From contig NZ_CP012831.1 in NCBI RefSeq assembly GCF_001307275.1, positions 6,812,501-6,876,500 of the forward strand: 64,000 nucleotides of DNA, given 5' to 3'. This DNA comes from Pseudomonas fluorescens. GTDB lineage: Bacteria > Pseudomonadota > Gammaproteobacteria > Pseudomonadales > Pseudomonadaceae. The first letter of the stretch is position 1; every line of letters begins with the position of its first letter. The notes beneath the pieces are model-generated. The model saw nothing but the letters and a program-made list of their open reading frames with translations, did no database searches and was not told the origin of the DNA. The position numbers and the translations under genes were made by a program. Below, in pieces: positions 7,541 through 14,727 of the stretch.

Positions 7541-9673
7541 ATGCACGACACCTTCACTTCAAACCGCTTGGCACTGGCCGTATCGCTGGCCTTGTTCGGG
7601 CTGTCGGCCCACGCCGAAGAAAACACCCAGGAGGGTGCCCTCCCCGTTGTCACCGTTACCGCCGAACACCGCAGCGAGGACTTGCAGAAAGCCCCGCTGG
7701 CGATTTCCGCGTTCGATGAAAACGCCCTTGAGGACAAGCAGATCAAGAGCATCCGCGACCTTTCCGGGCAGGTTCCGAACCTGACCCTCAGCCGCCAGTC
7801 GATCTCCTACAGCGCGCAGACTTACGGGATTCGTGGCATCGGCGAGACCGATCCGATCCAGGAAGCCGCCGTGGCGGTCTACGCCGATGACCTGTACATC
7901 CCCCGGGCGATTTCCTCGATGCTCGACTTCAACGACGTCGAGCGCGTCGAGGTCCTGCGTGGCCCCCAAGGCACGCTTTACGGGCGCAACAGCAGCGCCG
8001 GCGCGATCCGCGTGATCACCCGCGACCCGACCCAGGAAACCCGTGGTTTCTTCGAGCTTGGCGCCGGCAACTACAACGCCCGGAACGGTCGACTGCTGAT
8101 CAGCGGCCCACTGGTAGACAACGCCCTGTTCGGCAGCTTTTCGGCGATTCGCCTGACCCGTGACGGCACCGTCTCCAACCCCACCCGCGGCGAGGACGTG
8201 AATAACGTCGACCTGCAGTCCTACCGCGGCAAGTTGCGTTTCAACCCCATCGATTCGCCCTGGGATGTGCAACTGACGCTGGCCGGCACTTTCGACCGCG
8301 GCGACACCACCAGCTATACCCCCTTCGATGCCGACGGCCACTTCGACAAGTTCAAGAGCTACAGCAGCCTCAATCCGAAGAACCGCCTCGATCAGGGCAG
8401 CTCGGTGCTGCGGGCGATCTACACCCTCGACGATCATCTGAGTTTCAAATCGGTGACTGCCTACTCAGCCTTCAACCAACCGGTGGACTATGACAATTCC
8501 GGGCAGGCGGCCCTCATTCAGAACAGCCTGATCACCTACAAGCAGGACTATGCCACCCAGGAGTTCCAGCTCAACGGCGACTACGACGATTTCAGCTTCA
8601 GCACCGGCCTGTACCTGTACCGGGAAAAATTCGATGCCGAGCGAGACAGCCTGACTTACTCGATTGCGCGCAACCGAGTGATCGGCCAGGGTCAATACAG
8701 CACGACCGATACCGAAAGTTATGCGTTGTATGGCCAGGGCAGTTACAAAGTCACGCAACAACTGTCGCTGATCGCCGGCCTACGGTTCACCCGCGAACAC
8801 AAGAACTTCGACTACACCAACTACGTGGTCAACACCGACCGGCAGATCACCGGCACCAATTTCAGCGCCAACTCAAGCAAATCCTGGCAATCCACCAGCC
8901 CGAAACTCGGCTTCGAATACGCCTGGACGCCACACCTCAACCAGTACGCCTACGTCGCCAAAGGCTTCAAGGCCGGCGGCTACGACAACCGCGCGCCGAC
9001 CCAGGCCGCCGCCGAGCAAGCATTCTCTCCCGAAGACGTGACCACCTGGGAAACCGGCTTCAAGGGCGACTTCTTCGACCGTCGCCTGCGCGCCAACCTC
9101 GCGCTGTTCTACAACGACTACAAGGACCTGCAAACCAACGCTTATGACCCGGCCCTGGGCGTCAGCCTGCGGACCAACGTGGGCCAGGCCCACACCTACG
9201 GCGTCGAATTGGAAACCCTCAGCGCGCTGACCAACGACCTGCAACTGACGTTCAACCTTGGCTACCTGCAAAGCCAATACGACGACTTCGAAAACGCCAG
9301 CGGCGCCGGGATCGATGCCAACGGCAAGCAACTGGTGTACTCGCCGCGCTGGAACACCAGTGTCGGCCTCAACTACACCATCCCGGCGGGTTTGCCCGGC
9401 ACCTGGTTGGCTGGCACCGATGCGCAGTTCCAGACCAAGTCCTATGCCAATGCGCTGAACGACGACGTCCAGGAAATCCCCCAGCAGACCTTCTGGAACG
9501 CCAACACCCGCTACATCTCCGGCGACGGGCACTGGACGACCACACTGTCGGTGAAAAACCTGCTCGACCGCGCCTACCCGCAAGCGGTCGGTTATGTGCC
9601 CGCAAGCGGTGCTCGCTACTACTCCGTCAACGATCCGCGAACCCTTTTGTTGTCGGTGCGCTACGACCTCTGA
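7541..9673 (+). CDS. TonB-dependent outer-membrane receptor
   Basis: 710 aa with a Sec signal peptide ending near SAHA-EE, a TonB-box-like stretch (LPVVTVTAEHRSE, about residues 29-41), a plug domain (GIRGIGETDP; VEVLRGPQGTLYGRNSSAGAI at about 135-155) and a beta-barrel ending in a terminal aromatic-rich strand (LLLSVRYDL). It would import a scarce substrate across the outer membrane using TonB energy. It sits between two sulfonate-type binding protein genes, so an organosulfur compound is more likely than iron, though siderophore receptors share the same plug blocks. Its own promoter is expected in the AT-rich region upstream. Confidence 0.88.
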   Translation: MHDTFTSNRLALAVSLALFGLSAHAEENTQEGALPVVTVTAEHRSEDLQKAPLAISAFDENALEDKQIKSIRDLSGQVPNLTLSRQSISYSAQTYGIRGIGETDPIQEAAVAVYADDLYIPRAISSMLDFNDVERVEVLRGPQGTLYGRNSSAGAIRVITRDPTQETRGFFELGAGNYNARNGRLLISGPLVDNALFGSFSAIRLTRDGTVSNPTRGEDVNNVDLQSYRGKLRFNPIDSPWDVQLTLAGTFDRGDTTSYTPFDADGHFDKFKSYSSLNPKNRLDQGSSVLRAIYTLDDHLSFKSVTAYSAFNQPVDYDNSGQAALIQNSLITYKQDYATQEFQLNGDYDDFSFSTGLYLYREKFDAERDSLTYSIARNRVIGQGQYSTTDTESYALYGQGSYKVTQQLSLIAGLRFTREHKNFDYTNYVVNTDRQITGTNFSANSSKSWQSTSPKLGFEYAWTPHLNQYAYVAKGFKAGGYDNRAPTQAAAEQAFSPEDVTTWETGFKGDFFDRRLRANLALFYNDYKDLQTNAYDPALGVSLRTNVGQAHTYGVELETLSALTNDLQLTFNLGYLQSQYDDFENASGAGIDANGKQLVYSPRWNTSVGLNYTIPAGLPGTWLAGTDAQFQTKSYANALNDDVQEIPQQTFWNANTRYISGDGHWTTTLSVKNLLDRAYPQAVGYVPASGARYYSVNDPRTLLLSVRYDL

Positions 9674-9817
9674 GGCCCGGCGCAATGGGGCAGCAGCGGC
9701 CGTTTTGACGAGTGCAAAGACGCCTAAGCTAATGCACAAAAAGTATTTATAAATTGGTTTTTATAACCATAGGATTCCGTGGTGTTCATCCACCCCTTAG
9801 TCAATATCGAGCATGCC

Positions 9818-10795
9818 ATGTCAAGACTCATCAACCATCCCCGGGCGATATTGCATCACCCCGCTCTGACCGGCCTGGTCGTTGCACTGGTCCTCTCCAC
9901 TCTTGCGCTCCCGGCCCAGGCTCGGGAAACCCTGCGCATCGGTTACCAGAAATCATCGACCCTGATTACGCTGCTGAAAACCCAAGGCAAACTGGACAAG
10001 GCGCTCGCCCAGGCAGACATCGAAGTGAGCTGGCACGAGTTCCCCAGCGGCCTGCCACTGCTGGAAGCATTGAATGTCGGTAATGTCGACGTCAGTGCCG
10101 ACGTGGCCGATACCGTGCCGATATTCGCTCAGGCCGCGCAGGCCAAGCTGACTTACTTCGCACAGGAAGCCCCCTCGCCCTCGGCCCAGGCCATTGTCGT
10201 GGCCAAGGATTCCCCCTTGCAGCAACTGGCGGATCTGAAAGGCAAGAAAGTCGCTGTCACCAAGGCGGCGGGCGCCCACTACCTGTTGATCGCGGCCCTG
10301 AACAAGGCAGGCCTGAAGTTCTCGGACATCCAACCAGCCTACCTGTCCCCCGCGGATGGCCGGGCGGCATTCGAGAATCATAAAGTCGATGCCTGGGTCA
10401 CATGGGAACCGTTCCTCAGCGGTGTGCAGCGGCAGCTACCAACGCGAACCCTGGCTGACGGCAGCGGGCTGGCCAGCTACAAGCGTTATTACCTGACCAG
10501 CACCCCCTACGCCAAGGCTCACCCTGAAGTGCTGAAGGTGGTATACGAGCAACTGCAGGACGCTGGCAACTGGATCAAGAACCATCCCCGCGACGCGGCG
10601 CAGGTCCTGGGCCCGTTGTGGGGCAATCTCGATGTGGAAACGGTCGAAGCGGCCAACGCCCACCGCAGTTACCAGGTACAACCGGTAAAAGCCGACCAAC
10701 TGGATGAACAGCAGAAAATCGCCGATGCCTTTTTCGCCGCCGGGCTGTTGCCCAAGTCGGTGGATGCCCGCGATGTGGGAATCTGGGCACCTTGA
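9818..10795 (+). CDS. Aliphatic sulfonate ABC substrate-binding protein (SsuA-like)
   Basis: 325 aa from the ATG at 9818. I prefer it to the upstream GTG at 9779 because it places the signal peptide (ending PAQA-RE) at a normal distance, although the Shine-Dalgarno is weak. SsuA-family blocks are clear: LRIGYQKSSTLITLLK, FPSGLPLLEALNVGNVDV, AIVVAKDSPLQQLADLKGKK and VDAWVTWEPF. It would deliver alkanesulfonates to an SsuBC-type importer that is not encoded here. It is the third binding protein of the cluster and probably has its own promoter after the receptor gene. Confidence 0.87.
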   Translation: MSRLINHPRAILHHPALTGLVVALVLSTLALPAQARETLRIGYQKSSTLITLLKTQGKLDKALAQADIEVSWHEFPSGLPLLEALNVGNVDVSADVADTVPIFAQAAQAKLTYFAQEAPSPSAQAIVVAKDSPLQQLADLKGKKVAVTKAAGAHYLLIAALNKAGLKFSDIQPAYLSPADGRAAFENHKVDAWVTWEPFLSGVQRQLPTRTLADGSGLASYKRYYLTSTPYAKAHPEVLKVVYEQLQDAGNWIKNHPRDAAQVLGPLWGNLDVETVEAANAHRSYQVQPVKADQLDEQQKIADAFFAAGLLPKSVDARDVGIWAP

Positions 10796-10841
10796 CACGG
10801 TGTCAGACCACGCCTTTTGAAAGAAGAACTCGATAGCCGGT

Positions 10842-11609
10842 CTACTTCCCTCCGGTCACATCCAGAAAGGTACCCGTCACAAACGAAGCCTGCGGCCCCG
10901 CCAACCAGAGAATGGCCCGCGCCACCTCCTCCGGCTGGCCGCCACGGCCCATGGGGATCGTCTCCTTCACCCGGTCGACTCTGCCCGGCTCTCCCCCACT
11001 CGCATGCATCTGGGTATAGATATGCCCGGGTCGAACGCAGTTGACACGAATGCCCTCCCGGGCCACTTCCTTGGCATAACCGGTCGTGAACGTTTCAACC
11101 GCCCCCTTGGACGCTGCGTAGTCCACGTATTCATTCGGGCTACCGAGGCGGGCTGACGCCGAAGAGATATTGATGACCGCACCGCCACGCCCGCCATAAC
11201 GGTAGGCCATGCGCCGGGTCGCATGTTGCGCGCAGAGCATCGGGCCCAAGGTGTTGACCGCAAAGATTCGCTGCATGCGCTCGAAGCCAATATCCTCCAA
11301 GCGAGATTGGCGGGCCAATATCGAAGCGTTGTTGACCAGCACATCGATTCGTCCGAAACGCAGGTCGAGGGTGGCGAAGAGTTCGGCGACCTGGGCTGGG
11401 TCGGCGTTATCGGCACGCACCGCCAAGGCACGGGCCCCCTTGGCCTCGACTTGCGCTGTCACCGACAACGCCGACGCCTCATCGGCGATATAGGTCAGCA
11501 CGACGTCGTAACCTTGCTCAGCGGCCAGCAGGGCGGTCGCCGCCCCGATCCCGCGCCCGCCTCCGGTGATCAGGATCACGGGTTTTTGCGAACGGTCATT
11601 CATGGTCAA
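10842..11609 (-). CDS. SDR-family oxidoreductase
   Basis: 255 aa, classical short-chain dehydrogenase size. The cofactor motif TGGGRGIG lies near residues 14-21, VNNAS in the mid region, and the catalytic YAASK follows the Ser-containing strand INISSASA. The C-terminus ends in FVTGTFLDVTGGK as in glucose/3-oxoacyl-ACP reductase-like enzymes. It lies 28 bases downstream of an EamA transporter gene, so the two are probably co-transcribed. The substrate is not predictable. Confidence 0.85.
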   Translation of the reverse strand: MTMNDRSQKPVILITGGGRGIGAATALLAAEQGYDVVLTYIADEASALSVTAQVEAKGARALAVRADNADPAQVAELFATLDLRFGRIDVLVNNASILARQSRLEDIGFERMQRIFAVNTLGPMLCAQHATRRMAYRYGGRGGAVINISSASARLGSPNEYVDYAASKGAVETFTTGYAKEVAREGIRVNCVRPGHIYTQMHASGGEPGRVDRVKETIPMGRGGQPEEVARAILWLAGPQASFVTGTFLDVTGGK

Positions 11610-11637
11610 TCCTCACAGCCCAATGAAAAAAGCAGCG

Positions 11638-12465
11638 TCAGCCGATCACCAGCGTACCGAGGGCAATGACGGCGCAGGCCAACAGCTTGCGCAAGGTCAA
11701 TGCTTCGCCAAGAAATGCGTACCCGATCAAAGCGGCGAACATGACACTGGTTTCGCGCAGGGCGGACACCGCCCCCATCGGGGCATGGGCCATGGCATAG
11801 ATCACGACGCCGTAGGCCAGCAATGAAACCAGCCCGCCAGCGAAGGCCACGGTGATACCTGGTCGCAAGGCAAAGAGGCTCCTGGCATCTCGCAGTCCGA
11901 TATAAACCAGGGGCATCATCACGCCCCACAACAGGCACATCCAGGCGGTGTAGGCCATTGGCGCCCCGGAGAGGCGAACACCTATGCCATCGACAACGCT
12001 GTAGGCGGCAATGAAAAAACCAGTCCCCAGTGCATAGGGCAAGTCAGGCAACGTCCGCCGGCGCCCGGTATAAGCCAGCGAGAGGATTCCGGTCGACACC
12101 AACGCAATACCCAGCAGTCCACTCGGCGCCACGCGCTCGTCCGCGAACAGCGAAGCGGCCAGGACAATCAGGATCGGGGATACACCACGGGCGATTGGAT
12201 AGGTCTGGCCCAGGTCGCCGGACTTGTAACTGCGCACCAGGAACAGGTTGTAACCCACGTGCAATACCGCGGAGAGTCCGACGCAAAACCAGCTGGCACG
12301 GGCGGGCGGTGCCAGCAGCACCGCCACGATGACGCTCGCCAAGGCTATCGCTATGCACATGATGGTCATGGACCACAAACGGTCGGCTCCCCCACGCAGC
12401 ATGGCATTCCAACTGGCGTGTAGCAGCGCGGCGAACAGGACGAGGCAGATGATGTGTAAGGGCAT
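11638..12465 (-). CDS. EamA/DMT-family transporter
   Basis: 275 aa and hydrophobic throughout, with about ten predicted membrane helices arranged as two EamA repeats. The first starts at LLHASWNAMLRGG. The second repeat ends with ETSVMFAALIGYAFLGEALTLRKL, a typical DMT signature region. Such proteins usually export metabolites or amino acids. It is probably co-transcribed with the SDR gene, and a GcvA-like LysR gene lies just upstream on the same strand. Confidence 0.83.
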   Translation of the reverse strand: MPLHIICLVLFAALLHASWNAMLRGGADRLWSMTIMCIAIALASVIVAVLLAPPARASWFCVGLSAVLHVGYNLFLVRSYKSGDLGQTYPIARGVSPILIVLAASLFADERVAPSGLLGIALVSTGILSLAYTGRRRTLPDLPYALGTGFFIAAYSVVDGIGVRLSGAPMAYTAWMCLLWGVMMPLVYIGLRDARSLFALRPGITVAFAGGLVSLLAYGVVIYAMAHAPMGAVSALRETSVMFAALIGYAFLGEALTLRKLLACAVIALGTLVIG

Positions 12466-12533
12466 GCATCATCCTAGACCGATCGAGTCGCGCTAAAAAA
12501 GCAAAGTCTCTTCATCCCGGCATGAGGAAAACC

Positions 12534-13439
12534 TCATGTATAAGCGTGCTGAGCGTCCAGGGCCTGGGTAACCAGCCAACGACGAAAGCCGGTGATATGA
12601 GGCTGAGTCTCGATCCCCTTGGGGCATACGAAGTAATACGCCAGGGGCGACGCGCACGGCAGTTCGAAAAGCCTTTCAAGACGGCCGTCATTGAGCTCGG
12701 CTTCGACATGCCCGCTGCGTGCCAGCGCGATACCGTGTCCCAAGAGCGCCGCCTCGATGGTCATATTGGTATCTGCGTAGCGAATGCTTTCCTTCAAGGT
12801 CGTGACCTCGACGCCCACCTGGGCAAACCACTGCTCCCATTTCGGCACCAACGCTGCACCATCGCGCGTAAGCAGTGGATAGCGCAGCAATTCGGCGGCC
12901 GTTTGAGGCGTACCAAAGCGGGCGAGCAACGCTGGGCTGGCGACTGGGAAAATCTGCTCGCGGAACAGGAATTCTGAAAACAGCGAAGGGAAATGCCCGT
13001 TGCCCAGGCGGATAGCCACGTCCGGGTCTGTCGTCGAGAAGTTGATGGGGCTATCGGTGCTGTCCAGGGTAAGCAGGATTTCCGGATGCGCTTGCGCCAA
13101 ATCAGGAAGCCTGGGCAGCAACCACTTCAAGGCGAAAGAATAGGTCGTGCTCACGCTCAGCCGCTGCCGCCCGTTTTGCTCGCGCAAATCGGCCAGGGTG
13201 GCCTCGAGCTTCATGAAAAACTCCCGCACGATGGGCGCAAGCGCTGCGCCTGCCGAGGTCAGGTGCAGCGAGTTACCGCGATGAAACAGTTGCAATCCCC
13301 AGAGCTGTTCCAAATGTTTGAGCTGGTGGCTCACTGCGCTCTGTGTGACATGCAACTCCTCTGCTGCCGCGGTGAACGTGGCGTGCCGCGTAGCGGCTTC
13401 AAAGGCGCGCAGGCTCGAAGAAGGAGGAAGGTTTCGCAT
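12534..13439 (-). CDS. LysR-type regulator, GcvA-like
   Basis: 301 aa. The N-terminal winged helix-turn-helix (LRAFEAATRHATFTAAAEEL, then VTQSAVSHQLKHLE) has the spacing of the GcvA/AmpR branch, followed by a periplasmic-binding-protein-like effector domain. It lies upstream of, and on the same strand as, the EamA-SDR pair with a 68-base gap, so it may control them. The effector is unknown. Confidence 0.85.
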   Translation of the reverse strand: MRNLPPSSSLRAFEAATRHATFTAAAEELHVTQSAVSHQLKHLEQLWGLQLFHRGNSLHLTSAGAALAPIVREFFMKLEATLADLREQNGRQRLSVSTTYSFALKWLLPRLPDLAQAHPEILLTLDSTDSPINFSTTDPDVAIRLGNGHFPSLFSEFLFREQIFPVASPALLARFGTPQTAAELLRYPLLTRDGAALVPKWEQWFAQVGVEVTTLKESIRYADTNMTIEAALLGHGIALARSGHVEAELNDGRLERLFELPCASPLAYYFVCPKGIETQPHITGFRRWLVTQALDAQHAYT

Positions 13440-13845
13440 GATGTTCCCTTCTATGAGTAAACGCTCATGCTAGCGCCTTTTCCTCTGTCGTTGTAGGCAA
13501 GCTGTGCAACGACGGGCTTGCTGGCGCGGGGTCAGCTTGTAGTGATGGTGGATGTACCGACGCTATCGCGAGCAAGCTCGGCTCCCACAGGGGTTCCCGG
13601 GTGTTCATGGACCCCACGTTCACCCTCCCCCGGCACGCGGATGACGCCAAGTTATTGGCATAAAAATCTATGCAATAAAAATATATTAATACAGCGACAG
13701 TTTCCCGACGCGCGGTACCAACGTGCCATTGCTGGCGATTTAAATCGAAGCTCATTATCCGAAGGCAACCCCGCTAAACGTTTAGGCCAGCCGACCTGGA
13801 CTACAGGATGTGTTCACTCGCATCGCGCAAGGGAGCAATACGGAG
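13440..13845. other. Intergenic region between the LysR gene and a small orphan gene
   Basis: It contains a solo REP at 13562-13592, an AT-rich stretch at about 13655-13695 (TAAAAATCTATGCAATAAAA) that could hold a promoter, and a perfect 12-bp palindrome CTAAACGTTTAG at 13774-13785, about 60 bases before the next start. An open frame on the - strand overlaps the REP and is not a believable gene. Confidence 0.5.
13562..13592. repeat. Solo REP element
   Basis: TATCGCGAGCAAGCTCGGCT followed by CCCACAGG matches the REP core seen in the 27-kb array, with one extra G in the central part. No inverted partner lies within 150 bases. Confidence 0.75.
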
Positions 13846-14085
13846 ATGATGACTGTTTATTTTGTTGTGATGACGATCTGCAGTGGCATCGAAGGTTGTG
13901 TCGAGGAGCGAAAACCAGGGCCTACCTTCGCGACCAGGGCAATGTGCATGGAGACGGCCCGGGTCATGGCGCCGCGCAAAGGTGTGAAGTTCAAATGTCG
14001 CAGCGAGCGTACGGTGGTGGTCGAGACGTCGCCGATAGAAGGTTACGGCAAAATCGTCTCCACCAAGAGCACAGTCCAGCCTTAG
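13846..14085 (+). CDS. Small cysteine-containing orphan protein
   Basis: 79 aa from the ATG at 13846 (a second ATG follows at 13849); GGGAG at 13831-13835 is a plausible RBS. The N-terminus MMTVYFVVMTICSG is hydrophobic and could be a membrane anchor or signal. The remainder has cysteines at CSGIEGC, MCMET and FKCRS and basic residues. I do not recognise the family. The codon pattern is consistent with coding. A 12-bp palindrome lies upstream. It is 171 bases before the DUF4132 pair on the same strand; whether it belongs to that unit is unclear. Confidence 0.5.
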   Translation: MMTVYFVVMTICSGIEGCVEERKPGPTFATRAMCMETARVMAPRKGVKFKCRSERTVVVETSPIEGYGKIVSTKSTVQP

Positions 14086-14256
14086 CACTACGTTTTTTTC
14101 GCCAACAACAGAGGTTCATCGGCCGCTCGGCACCGGGAGGCTGACTGGCGAATATCGTCAAGATGAAAAGAGAACGCGGCGCGATGAAATTGACTGCACA
14201 CAGGGCTATGCTACGGTGCCATCCGCCCGGCTGGCCTGGTTTGCAAGGAATGCGTC

Positions 14257-14697
14257 ATGGAGTTCGTGGTTCATAGCTATTGCCTGAAAGGCGCACGCCA
14301 AGAGCCTTTGCTGCCCCCTGTCACCCTGACACCGACTGCGTCGACCTTGACGGTCGCCGAGCTCATTCGCCTGACCGTAGCCGAACAGATCGCCGCGCTG
14401 TCGGTCCAGCACTGGCTGGAACAGATGTCAGTGCGTGAAGTGCTCGACCGCCAATACCTGAGCGAACGGGACATTCTTCGGCAAGCCAGTGAAGGCGCGG
14501 TGGTCATGCCCCAGGCCTGCGCGCCTGCAGACCTGGATGTCGACGTTGAGGTCGAACGAGCCTTGAAGGGTTTTGAAAGCCGTGCGTTCCGCGTCCTGCA
14601 CAACGGCGTCATGCTGCAAAGGCTCGATGAGACAATCGAACTGAGTCCCCCTTCCACCCTCGCGTTTATCCGCTTGGTGCCGCTGCTTGGCGGTTGA
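14257..14697 (+). CDS. Ubiquitin-like (beta-grasp) candidate ending in Gly-Gly
   Basis: 146 aa; ATG at 14257 after AAGGA. I do not recognise a named family. The ends look like a split ubiquitin fold. The N-terminus has strand MEFVVHSYCLKG, strand PVTLTPT, then helix TVAELIRLTVAEQIAALS. The C-terminus (about 108-146) has FRVLHNGVMLQRLDETIEL, then STLAFIRLVPLLGG. It finishes exactly with Gly-Gly before the TGA, and the order FxV.NG..L..LDE.IEL....L.F.RLVPLLGG parallels the last half of ubiquitin. Roughly 60 residues (about 50-110, charged and helical) are inserted between helix and third strand. The next gene, a DUF4132-type protein, starts 30 bases downstream, so they form one unit. Structure and modifier function are inferred. 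Confidence 0.55.
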   Translation: MEFVVHSYCLKGARQEPLLPPVTLTPTASTLTVAELIRLTVAEQIAALSVQHWLEQMSVREVLDRQYLSERDILRQASEGAVVMPQACAPADLDVDVEVERALKGFESRAFRVLHNGVMLQRLDETIELSPPSTLAFIRLVPLLGG

Positions 14698-14727
14698 TCC
14701 TCGTCACTCACTTCTTCGGACAACATC

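Noticed and set aside
13465..13755. A 96-codon - strand frame
   Set aside because: It runs through a REP element and an AT-rich promoter-like stretch, with no family features.
13810..13845. GTG start for the small orphan protein
   Set aside because: The ATG at 13846 has GGGAG at proper distance and begins the hydrophobic segment, while the GTG has no RBS.
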